Shown: positions 54,142 to 63,474, counted from the first letter of the stretch. The stretch is DNA of 64,000 nucleotides from Bdellovibrionia bacterium (GCA_030427805.1 JAUICP010000001.1:1146555-1210554); one strand, 5' to 3'. Numbers and translations: made by a program. Notes: generated from the sequence alone by a model not told the origin.

Positions 54142-55599
54142 CTATGCAGCACCTTTTAAAATTTGTCTAGAGCCCAGTTGTTCGGGTAGTTCTAAGGTGA
54201 AGGTGGTGCATTCGGGACGAGAGTCTTTTAAAAATATGTCACCTTCGAGGAGCTCTGAATAACGTTTACAGAAGGCAAGTCCGAGGCCGGTTCCCCCAAC
54301 TCCTTTGTCAGTAAGACTACTTTGGGTAAAGGGCTCAAAAATTCTGAGCTTCTCATCTTCGGGAATTCCCGGGCCCACATTGTTGATATTTAATTGGATG
54401 GTCCCGTTTAAAAAAGAAAGCCGTATCTGCACGTCTTCTTCTTCGTTTGAATACTTAATGGCATTATCTAAAAGATTGGCAACAATCACAGAACTAATGG
54501 ATCGATCTTGAAAACACAATCCTTCACTTTCTGGAATGACTGTGTGGACTTTGAGTCTCTTGCGTTCAATTTCTTTTTGTCTTTTTTCAAGGTGTTCTTC
54601 AATCAGAGCTGAGAATTTGAAATCCACGGGGTGAGGTTCTAGATTTCCATCTTGAAGTTGAGTCAAATTGACCAATCGGTAAAGTAATTCATCAAGACGT
54701 TGAATGGAGCTATCGACCTGGTCACCATATTCGAGAATTTTTTCACCGAGCTTTTCTACGTTATCCTCATTAAGCTTTTTGGTTTTGACTTTTAGAAGGC
54801 TCAAAAATCCTTTAATGCCATTCAGAGGAGTGCGGATTTCATGGGAAGTATTAGTTATAAATTGAGACTTGAGAAGAGCCGCTGATTCGGCTTCTTCCTT
54901 TGCCTTTTTAAGCTGCTCACTCCTGACCTCAACCTTATGCTCCAGAGAGTTGTTTAAAGCCTTTAGTTCATCGCGAAAACTCTCACTCAGTGACTTTTCT
55001 AAATAGATGCAGACGGCAAAAACCGAAGAAATCATAAGAGCATCGATAATGAGGGCCGGGAGACCGACAGCTAACTCAAAGGTAATCATGGGTAGGTACC
55101 CATAGTAGGTTAGAGCATCCCCAAGAGGGAGACTGATGAGAGTCAAAGCGACTGAAGTCCACATGAATTTCCAGTCTTCCTTTTTGAAGGCAATAACCGA
55201 TAGTGCGAGGGCCACAAAGAAGACGTAGTGGCCGTTGTAGACCTTTCCGATGATAAAATAACAGCGCCAACCGATAGAGAGTGCACCTAAAACGGTCATA
55301 AATCGCGCCCAGGAGTGTTTGTGTAAATAGTTGAGCGTTAGAACGGCCGAACCAAAGAAAACTCCTTGAAGAGTAAAAATTGCTGTATGCCAGAAAGGAG
55401 CGTTGGCATCGAGCATGAGCTTGGAATGAAGTAGAAAAATTGAAATGCACAGGTAGGCCGTAAAGTTACAAATCAAGGTGAGGCGGTTTTGATGGTCAAA
55501 GTTATCACCTTCAAAGCCGAGCTTTAAGGGGCGGATTAACGTCTGTCCGATACCGAGTGCTTTTTTAGCTGAAGGGTGGTGGAGTCGACTATGCGGCAA
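54142..55599 (-). CDS. Membrane sensor histidine kinase (paralogue 2 of 3)
   Basis: 485 aa from TTG 55599, chosen because AGGAG lies seven bases upstream; the frame continues to 55623. N-terminal NFDHQNRLTLI stretch, six helices, coiled coil, HisKA with His253 in NTSHEIRTPLNG, HATPase with LLDNAIKYSNEE, NVGPGIPEDEKLRIFEPF and [16 protein letters not shown]. The start overlaps the end of the upstream paralogue by 11 bases, so the two are coupled. No response regulator follows. Confidence 0.92.
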   Translation of the reverse strand: MPHSRLHHPSAKKALGIGQTLIRPLKLGFEGDNFDHQNRLTLICNFTAYLCISIFLLHSKLMLDANAPFWHTAIFTLQGVFFGSAVLTLNYLHKHSWARFMTVLGALSIGWRCYFIIGKVYNGHYVFFVALALSVIAFKKEDWKFMWTSVALTLISLPLGDALTYYGYLPMITFELAVGLPALIIDALMISSVFAVCIYLEKSLSESFRDELKALNNSLEHKVEVRSEQLKKAKEEAESAALLKSQFITNTSHEIRTPLNGIKGFLSLLKVKTKKLNEDNVEKLGEKILEYGDQVDSSIQRLDELLYRLVNLTQLQDGNLEPHPVDFKFSALIEEHLEKRQKEIERKRLKVHTVIPESEGLCFQDRSISSVIVANLLDNAIKYSNEEEDVQIRLSFLNGTIQLNINNVGPGIPEDEKLRIFEPFTQSSLTDKGVGGTGLGLAFCKRYSELLEGDIFLKDSRPECTTFTLELPEQLGSRQILKGAA

Positions 55600-57013
55600 T
55601 TTGTGACTCCTCTTCTGGTGCAAGGTTTATTGGAAGCACCAGCTGAAAACTTGTTCTTTGCGGACTAGGGTCGATCAAATCAACCCGTCCATTAAGTAGG
55701 TTCGAATAGCGCCTACAAAAAGCGAGGCCGAGACCCGTACCACTACTGCCGTTTTCCTCGACAGCAGCTCCCTGGGTGAAAGGTTCAAATATCTTTTCCT
55801 GTTCATTTTCAGAAATCCCTGGGCCCTCGTTAGTAATGGTAAATCGAAGGGCGGCCTCATCATTTTCGATAGATAGATCAATGGCTTTTCCTGAATCGGA
55901 ATACTCAATGGCATTTTTGAGAAGGTTGTGAATGATAATTTTGCTAAGGGCCCTGTCTTGATAAATCTCTGGTAAGTTCAACTCTGCATGAAGCTTGATA
56001 CGAAGTTTCTTTTTTTCGATGTCGCCTTGAGCGGAGTTAATACATTCCTCAATTAGATCTTTGAATTTGAATCGAGACGGGTGAGTGTGCAGATTGCCAT
56101 CGTCTAATTGGGTCAGGTTGAGAAGTTGAAAAAGAAGTCCGTCGAGGTGTTCGACAGAGTGTTCGACTTTTTCACTATTGTCGAGAATCCGTTCTTTAAG
56201 TTCATTGACGTTTGAGGGGTTGAGTTTACCCCCCTCAGCTCGGAGACGTTCGAGAAAATTTTTTATGCCGTTTAAAGGGGCTCTGATCTCTTGGGAGGTA
56301 TTGGTGATAAACTGAGATTTAAGAATTCCTGCCGACTCGGCCTCTTCTTTTGCAAGAAAAAGCAGGCTTGTTCTCTTTTTCACCTTATTTTCAAGAGATG
56401 AATTGAGATCGGTCAGTTCGAGGCGAAATTTTTCGCTCAGTGACTTTTCCAGGTAAATACAAATAAACACCAGGGTACTCAGCATGGTTGCATCAACAAT
56501 GAGAGGTGGAAGACCCAATTGAACATTAAGTTCAAAGAGTGGGAAGACTCCAAGACTCATAAGCGTGTCACCAAGGGGGAGGCCCAGGATGCTGATTGCG
56601 ATGGCTGCCCATCTGAATTTCCAGTCTTTTTTTCTAAAAGCAATAATGCTCAAAGCAAGTGCCACGAAGAAGACGTATTGGCCGTTATAGTCTTTTCCGA
56701 CCGTCGCAAAAGATCTCCATCCGACGGAGTTGGCAGCAAGAATTGTAGTAAAACGGGCCCAGTTGCTATGGCCTCGTGAGTTTAAGAATAAAATCAGTGA
56801 ACCGAGGCCAAGCCCTTGGCTGATAAAAACTGTTAGAAACCAAGAGGGTACATGAGAATTGAGCATGAACCGCAGGTGAGAAGCAAAGGTGAGCATTCCG
56901 AGGATTGCCATGGTATTGGTAATAAGAGTCAGTCGATTTTGATGGTCGAAGTTTTCGCCAACAAAACCCAGTTTAAACGGCTTTAAAAAGTACCTCAGAA
57001 ACGTCCTAAACAC
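55589..57013 (-). CDS. Sensor kinase paralogue 3 lacking the phospho-acceptor histidine
   Basis: 474 aa, GTG start with AGAGG six bases upstream. Same layout as the neighbouring kinase: NFDHQNRLTLI, six helices, coiled coil, then an H-box that reads NTSQEIRAPLNG (codon CAA), with Gln241 in place of the conserved His and Ala for Thr. The ATPase part remains intact: LLKNAIEYSDSG, NEGPGISENEQEKIFEPF, SSGTGLGLAFCRRYS. It cannot autophosphorylate at the usual site, so it may act by heterodimerising with the paralogue encoded just downstream. Confidence 0.9.
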   Translation of the reverse strand: MFRTFLRYFLKPFKLGFVGENFDHQNRLTLITNTMAILGMLTFASHLRFMLNSHVPSWFLTVFISQGLGLGSLILFLNSRGHSNWARFTTILAANSVGWRSFATVGKDYNGQYVFFVALALSIIAFRKKDWKFRWAAIAISILGLPLGDTLMSLGVFPLFELNVQLGLPPLIVDATMLSTLVFICIYLEKSLSEKFRLELTDLNSSLENKVKKRTSLLFLAKEEAESAGILKSQFITNTSQEIRAPLNGIKNFLERLRAEGGKLNPSNVNELKERILDNSEKVEHSVEHLDGLLFQLLNLTQLDDGNLHTHPSRFKFKDLIEECINSAQGDIEKKKLRIKLHAELNLPEIYQDRALSKIIIHNLLKNAIEYSDSGKAIDLSIENDEAALRFTITNEGPGISENEQEKIFEPFTQGAAVEENGSSGTGLGLAFCRRYSNLLNGRVDLIDPSPQRTSFQLVLPINLAPEEESQIAA

Positions 57014-57189
57014 CCTTTTCCTCTTAGGGTTTTATCGGGTTTTCAATGATTTAGAATGAGTAATTAATCGAGTCTATAAGTCAGGAAAATGACTCATTTG
57101 CGGATTCTCAGTAGTTTCTAGGTTCTGTATCCCAGTCTTGAAGGGAAGTGAATGGGATGCGCCTCAATACGGTACGAAGGGGTAAAGCT

Positions 57190-57942
57190 TTACCAAGCTT
57201 GATTGAGAAACAGCTGGTATTCTTTGAGGTCTGATTCGGTAATCTTTAGGTTTTTGCGCTGGAGTTCAAGGCCTGGGAACATCTTTTCGAAATCATCGGC
57301 CAAGTGCCAAGATTGAATGGGCTTTACGTTTTGAGCATCGATTCCGATGCAATTGTCTTTCTTGATCAGGGTCTTAGATAAGTCTTTTAAATGCACGTGA
57401 GAAGAGAGAAGTCCTTTTGAGTGAAGGTACTTTCGATCGTTTTCGATCTCCTGGCTAATCTTTTCAAAGGCGTTCTCGGACAATTCGAGAACAATGTATC
57501 TAAAGGTATTATTGGCTGCATTATCGGTTTCAGTGGCCATTTCGAGATAGGATATGGACTCGATATCATCTTTGGCAAAATAGATGGTCTTTTGACTGTC
57601 GCCGCCAATAAAGTAAGGAGTTTGCGGCCGAATGCGCGTGTAAATTCCATTTCGACTGATGCCCATGAGCCAAAGATTGTTATTGAGTCCCATTCGGACC
57701 TGAAGAAAAAATCCCGATGCCATTACGAGGCAGAATCCTGTGAATGCGAGTGCTAGGTATATGTGAATATTTTGCGCAACCAGGGAGTCGAACTCTTGAA
57801 TAATAAAAATGACCCCAAGTAGAGTACACGAAAAGAATACTAATCCAAGAATGAGAGAGACGATAAAAGAAGTGTGCTCAGAGAAAACAATGTCGTTCGG
57901 ACCTGGTTGAAAGTGGTTTTCAGAATAAATTTTTGATTTCAC
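57190..57942 (-). CDS. Hypothetical membrane protein, 250 aa
   Basis: Two hydrophobic helices (SFIVSLILGLVFFSCTLLGVIFII; IHIYLALAFTGFCLVMASGFFL) near the N-terminus, then a soluble domain of about 160 residues with a PH-like beta start (LWLMGISRNGIYTRIRP). No recognised family. Separate from the kinase genes by about 175 bases. Confidence 0.6.
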   Translation of the reverse strand: MKSKIYSENHFQPGPNDIVFSEHTSFIVSLILGLVFFSCTLLGVIFIIQEFDSLVAQNIHIYLALAFTGFCLVMASGFFLQVRMGLNNNLWLMGISRNGIYTRIRPQTPYFIGGDSQKTIYFAKDDIESISYLEMATETDNAANNTFRYIVLELSENAFEKISQEIENDRKYLHSKGLLSSHVHLKDLSKTLIKKDNCIGIDAQNVKPIQSWHLADDFEKMFPGLELQRKNLKITESDLKEYQLFLNQAW

Positions 57943-58165
57943 TCGTTCTTACCTTTACTTTGTTTGCGAGCACTTTGCGCTTCTTAAAATTTGCTGTCTC
58001 TTATTTTATAACTATCGGGTTAAGGTTTGGTTAATTTGAGCGAAGAAATTCAATCCGAATAATAATGATACGAGATTTCGATTATGTCTGAGAAGTTTAA
58101 CAATTGGATCGAAGAAGAGCGAGTGCCTCAGTAAGAGATTTATCATGAGGGTTTTAGAGCGTGAT

Positions 58166-58191
58166 AAAAAGAGAGGTCGGTCGACCTCTCT
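58166..58191 (-). terminator. Intrinsic terminator
   Basis: On the minus strand GAGAGGTC, loop GACC, GACCTCTC and then TTTTTATC, just after the stop of the 58203 gene. Good stem and T-run. Confidence 0.85.
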
Positions 58192-58202
58192 GTATTCAAG
58201 AT

Positions 58203-58730
58203 TTACTGGCAGTTGTTTTTATCCAACTCAAGTACAAGAGTTCCGTCCGCTGAATACCAGTCCATTTGAAGACCATATACGGTATCACCAATCACGAGCT
58301 TTTCGCCTGATTCAGTAAGTAAAGAATAGGTGGCTCCCTTATTAGCCATCTCTCGAACTCCTTTTAGACCTTTGAATTCGATCCCTCCCACTTGCGCGTC
58401 TACAGTAACCGCTTGCTTGCCTGAAGTGTACTCTCCAGCCAATGGTTGATAGATCTTAAGGTTATTTACAACGATTTTCTCTTCGTCGCAGCCACATGAA
58501 ATTTCACTTTGACCATCGCCGAAGGTGGCGCCAACTGGGCTAACACATTGATGAAAGGTATCGCTCATCCCAGGTAAAGCGCACTGATTAACCTCTCCTT
58601 CTTCGCAGTAGACTCCCATTTCAAAAAAGCAGGCGGTTTCACCAGGAGGGACATAATTCCAGGCTGGAAGTGTATTGTTTGCAGAGGCAGTACTGCCGAT
58701 AAGAGCGAGTAATAAAACTAAAGTTTTCAT
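58203..58730 (-). CDS. Hypothetical secreted Cys-rich protein, 175 aa
   Basis: Start at 58730 has AAGGAAA upstream and gives a signal peptide MKTLVLLLALIGSTASA. The N-terminal half is cysteine-rich (CFFEMGVYC, QCALPG, HQCVSP, SCGC), likely a disulfide-bonded module; the C-terminal half is beta-like and ends in NNCQ. Unknown family. Downstream of the TIGR02147 regulator with an AT-rich promoter region between, and has its own terminator. Confidence 0.7.
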   Translation of the reverse strand: MKTLVLLLALIGSTASANNTLPAWNYVPPGETACFFEMGVYCEEGEVNQCALPGMSDTFHQCVSPVGATFGDGQSEISCGCDEEKIVVNNLKIYQPLAGEYTSGKQAVTVDAQVGGIEFKGLKGVREMANKGATYSLLTESGEKLVIGDTVYGLQMDWYSADGTLVLELDKNNCQ

Positions 58731-58850
58731 TGATATTTCCTTTCTATAGAGCTCTACCAATAAGGAGAGCCCATTTAATTCCTAAACACTGCACCGCATT
58801 AGTATTTTGAAATCACAAGGAAATATAGATTTATTTAATTAATTTTATGC

Positions 58851-58876
58851 TTATAAATTAACTAATTTTTAAGTAA
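58851..58876. repeat. AT-rich element, left copy
   Basis: TTATAAATTA followed by ...TTTTTAAGTAA between the regulator stop and the 58730 gene. A similar TTATAAATTA ... AAATTAAGTAA pair occurs at 59737-59778 upstream of the regulator. The pair could be shared promoter or operator sites. Confidence 0.4.
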
Positions 58877-58887
58877 CGGCGACCGCC

Positions 58888-59730
58888 TTATTTGGTCGAA
58901 ATTCGAAAAAAGTCAATGATATTGCAGTAAAGGGTCTCTTCCTTCGAAGCTTCAACCCGCTTCAGATTACCATCCATAAGAGCTAAAATTTCTTGTTTGA
59001 TCGCATAGGCATCGTCTTCACTGAGCGTGTAATAAGTCGCGTAGCGAATATCTGTTGGTAGCACCCGCTTCTCAAGTTGTCTCAAGCCATGGAGCCGCAT
59101 ATTGAGATGGTGTTTTTTAATATGGGGTGAATTTTTATCGAGAAAAATATGACCAGCCCCTGCATGTAAACCTTTTTGATTTTTTTTAACGAGACCCAGT
59201 TTGATGAGGAATTGGATGACCTTCTCGGCGATTTCTACCTCGACATCCAATATTCGAGCGATGTTTTCGACGGTTTTCACTTGGGGTAAAGAGGCTGCTA
59301 CATCGGCAAGGGCGTAGTGAAAGTCGCCATAGTATACGGCCTTTTCGTTTTCAGAAATCTCTCTATGCTTTACGCTCATGTTTTTCTTGAGATTGACGGC
59401 TTCGTCTTTGAGCTCTTTTGCTTTTTTCAAAAAGTACTTTTCCATTTCAACCGTACCCGCCCGATTGGCTTGAAGAATATTTAGAAAATAATCGCCTTCG
59501 AACTCGTTGTGAGCAAAGAAATCATTCACCCGAAAGGCATGCTCAACACTGAGATGGGTTTTACCCTTTAGAACCTGAGATAAATGGGCGGGTTGGCAAT
59601 TAAGAGCCTCGGCTAGGCGTTGTTTTTGCCCGGTTCGGCGGCCTTCACCCAGTCGCGATTGCAGGTAATCTCGATAATTTTTAAATTGGTAAACCGAAAT
59701 CTCAAGGCCCTTCGTTAAAGTCTCCTGCAA
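58888..59730 (-). CDS. TIGR02147-family putative regulator
   Basis: 280 aa, cytoplasmic. The family is a presumed DNA-binding regulator common in Fibrobacter and Bdellovibrio. Signatures: YQFKNYRDYLQSRL, a helix-turn-helix at about 40-70 (QRLAEALNCQPAHLSQVLKGKTHLSVEHAFRVNDFF), and a C-terminal winged-helix region (EVEIAEKVIQFLIKLGLVKKNQKG). The only usual start codon is TTG 59730, whose possible SD (CAGGAG) lies downstream, so the true start may be a few codons later. AT-rich elements flank the gene. Confidence 0.85.
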   Translation of the reverse strand: MQETLTKGLEISVYQFKNYRDYLQSRLGEGRRTGQKQRLAEALNCQPAHLSQVLKGKTHLSVEHAFRVNDFFAHNEFEGDYFLNILQANRAGTVEMEKYFLKKAKELKDEAVNLKKNMSVKHREISENEKAVYYGDFHYALADVAASLPQVKTVENIARILDVEVEIAEKVIQFLIKLGLVKKNQKGLHAGAGHIFLDKNSPHIKKHHLNMRLHGLRQLEKRVLPTDIRYATYYTLSEDDAYAIKQEILALMDGNLKRVEASKEETLYCNIIDFFRISTK

Positions 59731-59736
59731 ATTATA

Positions 59737-59778
59737 TTATAAATTAGTTAAATAGTAAATTAATCAAAAATTAAGTAA
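59737..59778. repeat. AT-rich element, right copy
   Basis: TTATAAATTA (59737-59746) and AAAAATTAAGTAA (59766-59778) in the divergent promoter of the TIGR02147 regulator and the 59865 gene, matching the arms of the left copy at 58851-58876. Inferred as regulatory. Confidence 0.4.
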
Positions 59779-59864
59779 AAAATGGCGTCTTTAGGAAGTT
59801 TTTTGGGGAGTCCTTTTCGAGGATTTTAGGTTCTCAAGGTACTAATATTGCAAAACTGGGACTA

Positions 59865-61775
59865 ATGGTTCAAAGACTGATCGTATTACTCCTGGTATTG
59901 TGCTCAATGGGTGCCTGTCGGCAATCCACTGACAAGTCACGTCCGGAATCAGGCCCTAATTTGCAGGTTATTCCGACCGGTGGAGAGGTCCCAATGCCGA
60001 CTCCCGTGGCACCAGAAAGCCTCGACCCCAGGGGCGAAGGTAGAAGTTCAGGCGGCGGAGGCTCTTTTTCGGATGAATACGCAAAACAAGCTCTCACCAT
60101 GGCCCAAAAATCATTGAGTCACATGCTGCGTACGGCGAGCCCAGAAATTTTTGAAAACTTTCCCCAAGACAAAGACCAAAACTGGTTAGCAGGTCTACTC
60201 GACAAGGCCGAACTGAGAAAGACCGATGATTCCTGGAGACATGGAAACCCCCTTAAATTTAATTATGATTTAGAAACAGAAAAAATCTGGGCCACACTCC
60301 ACTACGTCCAGACCTTTCCCTACGGAAGACTTTGGACGCGAGAACCAAAAGAGCAACATCGAATCCTGCTCGAGGTCATGCTCGATCTACTCCACGAAGC
60401 TTCTCACTTTTACGGAATTGGAACATCAGAAGAAGAGGACCCCCTTTCGGATCAATGGGCCTCGGGATTGCTGGAAGCCCTTTCAAAAGATATTTTAGCC
60501 TGCGCTACTGACCTTGATGATAGACTCATTGCTGATTCCTTTTTGTATATTCATCGACCATCGGGCCTTTTTCTTTCAAAAAGAGGAGAGCGGTCCCAAT
60601 CGAGCACCCAGTTGTCAGAAAGTTTTGTGAATTTCAATGTCAGTCTGCAAGAGGAAGGCTATCGATTTTTAACAAGTCCTCGGACTTTCATTTCTGAGTT
60701 TAATTCAATTTGGAGTCCGGTCTTTGGTAGCTCCATTTATGCGGTTAGGAAGCTCCAGGAACTTTCTGGGGTCGAAGTTAAAACCGGACTCGAGGACCAA
60801 ATCTACGAAGGGCAAGAGTTTATGCCTTTGCAGAGTCCCAATCATCATTATGGAACAATGGACGCCGACCACAATTCTGGTGGGCAAGATGGCGAAAGTT
60901 CATTTGGTGCTCCAGAACAAAGTGACGGAAGCCTTCTGTATCGTCGGGAGTTTTCCGACGCTCCGATGGTTTGGGACAATACTAAAAATGTGGAGCTGTC
61001 TCCCGTAGGCACAATGCTTTTTGATGAGTTTACTTTGGATACCACCACCCTGAAAGCACAATACAGTTACGGCGTCCGCACTGCTGAGCCGGTTGAGTTT
61101 ACTTTAGAGCAGAGAGGTTCCGAAGGCTTTCCTCTCTACGAGCGAGAGTTTAATTACACCTGTAATTCTATCGTAAAGGATCGAATTCTATTGGCACCCG
61201 ATGGCGAAGGTAACTTTATAGAGCGAGTAGAGAGCCAAACGCGAATACCTACGACCCATGGAGACACCTATTCTGAGTTTTTAATTACTATGGCCAACCT
61301 CAAGGGTGAAACCAAGGTTTCGGGTGGGATCGAAGAAATCGTTTACTCTGGATCGAGTCAGGATCAAAGACCATGTGCCTTTGAACTGTACGTCACTCCA
61401 TTAGATGAGGATGGCGAAAAAACAGTAATTATTTACCTAGAAGCAGGCGAGGTTCATTCGGATCATTTTACGGGTTTCTTTTTGCAGTCCAACTTTAAGT
61501 TGGAAGGAGATCAAGTAACAGCTCCGCAGAATCAAATCGATTACAATCTGATTAAGGCCGAACGAAGTTCTAGGAATTCACTAACACTTCATCAAGGTGG
61601 ATCGGGTCGCAATCGAATTCTCGACCGAAAGAAGAGCGGCGAGGACGTTAATTTAATTTTTGAATATGAATACGAAGAAGAAATTATCATCGAGTTTAAC
61701 GCAAACCACTGGGTAACTCGAGTAACCGCCAAGGATCACCACAATGGCGTCCCTGACTTAGTCTGTGAGTTTTAG
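59865..61775 (+). CDS. Lipoprotein with HEASH motif, 636 aa
   Basis: Signal with lipobox SMGAC (Cys18), then a Pro/Gly/Ser-rich linker to about 68. HExxH at His177-Glu178-His181 in LLHEASHFYGIG, with acidic TSEEED next; this recalls zincin peptidases, but the metzincin third His/Asp position is Thr. The C-terminal 350 residues are beta-rich with no recognised domain. Only two Cys besides the lipobox in the middle. Unknown family; divergent from the TIGR02147 gene. Confidence 0.7.
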   Translation: MVQRLIVLLLVLCSMGACRQSTDKSRPESGPNLQVIPTGGEVPMPTPVAPESLDPRGEGRSSGGGGSFSDEYAKQALTMAQKSLSHMLRTASPEIFENFPQDKDQNWLAGLLDKAELRKTDDSWRHGNPLKFNYDLETEKIWATLHYVQTFPYGRLWTREPKEQHRILLEVMLDLLHEASHFYGIGTSEEEDPLSDQWASGLLEALSKDILACATDLDDRLIADSFLYIHRPSGLFLSKRGERSQSSTQLSESFVNFNVSLQEEGYRFLTSPRTFISEFNSIWSPVFGSSIYAVRKLQELSGVEVKTGLEDQIYEGQEFMPLQSPNHHYGTMDADHNSGGQDGESSFGAPEQSDGSLLYRREFSDAPMVWDNTKNVELSPVGTMLFDEFTLDTTTLKAQYSYGVRTAEPVEFTLEQRGSEGFPLYEREFNYTCNSIVKDRILLAPDGEGNFIERVESQTRIPTTHGDTYSEFLITMANLKGETKVSGGIEEIVYSGSSQDQRPCAFELYVTPLDEDGEKTVIIYLEAGEVHSDHFTGFFLQSNFKLEGDQVTAPQNQIDYNLIKAERSSRNSLTLHQGGSGRNRILDRKKSGEDVNLIFEYEYEEEIIIEFNANHWVTRVTAKDHHNGVPDLVCEF

Positions 61776-61851
61776 ATCTAAAGTCGCTGCAATTTCCAAA
61801 GTAGTGACCATTTCTTATTGAAGTCGGCGCAAATTTAATTACTTTGATTTT

Positions 61852-63474
61852 TTACCAAAACAGGGAGCCACTGTATTGAATTGTAGCCTTACAGGTTTGA
61901 AAGTTTTTGTTTGCTGTGTGGTCTGCTGGTTTAGTTCGATTGATGTAGGTTAGCCAGTTCGTTGCCATGGCCACTTTAACTCTGTAGTTTTCGCTTCGTT
62001 TTTTCTTGGCATAATTAATAAATCTTCTGCCCGTAGTCTGATTATACCAAATTGCGGCGCCTGTATCTAATTGGCTCTCAAGAATACCATCGATGGTATT
62101 AAATCTTTTGTTATTTTCATATCCTGTCTTTTGAAAGTAGTGCCAGGGGAGAACCATTGTATTTTTAGGTAGGTCAAACAAGATGTCGCCAAATTCGCCG
62201 GAGGCATCTCCACTTTGGTCGTCTAATCCATTGAGGTTGTTGAGGTGTGGGTAGTCATCAGGATGGTTGAACATATCTCCTGCCAAGATCAGTTTCTTGA
62301 TCTTCTTATGGTTAATGTTCAGGTAGTTGTTAATGTAGTTGACGAAATCTGAGTACTCTTTCTTACTTAAAACTTTTTGGCCTTGGTTTTTCAGCCGTCG
62401 GCGGTAAACTTCAGCAACACTCTCTCCGCTTCCTACGGTATGGCTGGCTCCTAAATAGCCGAGTGCTTCGTCTCCTCCCAATGAGAAGAATCGCGCTTTA
62501 GTAAATAGGGAGAGTATCTCGTCGATCAAAGGTTCAGTAAACTGAGACCTAACGTAGTTGTTATTTAATTTCACTGTCGAATAGAATTTTGCCGGTCTTA
62601 TCTGACCATTAATGTTTTGTGGAGGAAGGCTGAGCCAGTTTTTTAAATAAGGAATTATACTCGAGTTTGGAAGGTAGGTTCCATCGGGCTGCTCAAGCAA
62701 TTGATCTTCCCCAACAATAAATTGGCTTCCTTTGGTGATCATATTGAACTCTGGTACCACATGTAACCCGAGGCCCTCGGCATAATCGACGACTTCTTTT
62801 ACGGCATCTGTGGACAGGGTATTAGTATTTTTATAATGACCCTCAAGACTTTTAAAAGCGATGTCGTTACTCATATTGATGAGAAAGGTATTCATTCTTT
62901 TATTAGAAGCTAAGCTAATGAGGGTCTTCAATGAGGGGATGTGAGTAATCGGACTCAGTTTAAATTGAAAAATTCTGATTGGAAAGTTGGGCCAATCTCG
63001 ATAGTGACCATACCATAGGTTGTTGCCTTTATACATTTGCTGCAAACTTGTCATGCCGATGATGAGTCCATCAATGGTTCGGGACAGGACTTTGACCTTC
63101 TCTTGCCCTTGCTGCTGGCCAATCGCGATTATGTAGGACTCTCTACTTCGCATTAGATCTTTCTTAGCTTGGTCGCTGAGATTTGATCTTTCGATATTGA
63201 CCAGTGAGAAAATAAACTGTGCCCCTGGTTGTGAGGAGTCACAATTCAGAAGTGATCGAAGAAGATTAGCCTTCGTTGGAGCTATTTTTTGAAGTTTGCT
63301 TGGGAGTCGGAGGCTCTGACAACTTTTGACGTTAATATCTCGATTAATAGTCTTCAGTTTGAGACTGGGAAAAGAAAAGTTTGGATTAGCTGCGAAGGTC
63401 AAGGAGGGTAAGAGGTGGGAAAGTAAAATACAAATTAAAACGTAGCTTAGGTGCTGTAGAAGATTTTTCGCCAT
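61852..63474 (-). CDS. GH20-like secreted hexosaminidase relative
   Basis: 540 aa; ATG at 63474 has AAGG five bases upstream; signal SYVLICILLSHLLPSLTFAA. A divergent GH20 layout: RTIDGLIIGMTSLQQM (GH20b end), NFPIRIFQFKLS, NTFLINMSNDIAF, VKEVVDYAEGLGLHVVPEFNM (parallels GH20 VVPEIDMPGH), and FFSLGGDEALGYL, where GGDE matches the catalytic Asp-Glu pair of GH20. Probably hydrolyses N-acetylhexosamine sugars, maybe from peptidoglycan or prey polysaccharide. Confidence 0.6.
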   Translation of the reverse strand: MAKNLLQHLSYVLICILLSHLLPSLTFAANPNFSFPSLKLKTINRDINVKSCQSLRLPSKLQKIAPTKANLLRSLLNCDSSQPGAQFIFSLVNIERSNLSDQAKKDLMRSRESYIIAIGQQQGQEKVKVLSRTIDGLIIGMTSLQQMYKGNNLWYGHYRDWPNFPIRIFQFKLSPITHIPSLKTLISLASNKRMNTFLINMSNDIAFKSLEGHYKNTNTLSTDAVKEVVDYAEGLGLHVVPEFNMITKGSQFIVGEDQLLEQPDGTYLPNSSIIPYLKNWLSLPPQNINGQIRPAKFYSTVKLNNNYVRSQFTEPLIDEILSLFTKARFFSLGGDEALGYLGASHTVGSGESVAEVYRRRLKNQGQKVLSKKEYSDFVNYINNYLNINHKKIKKLILAGDMFNHPDDYPHLNNLNGLDDQSGDASGEFGDILFDLPKNTMVLPWHYFQKTGYENNKRFNTIDGILESQLDTGAAIWYNQTTGRRFINYAKKKRSENYRVKVAMATNWLTYINRTKPADHTANKNFQTCKATIQYSGSLFW

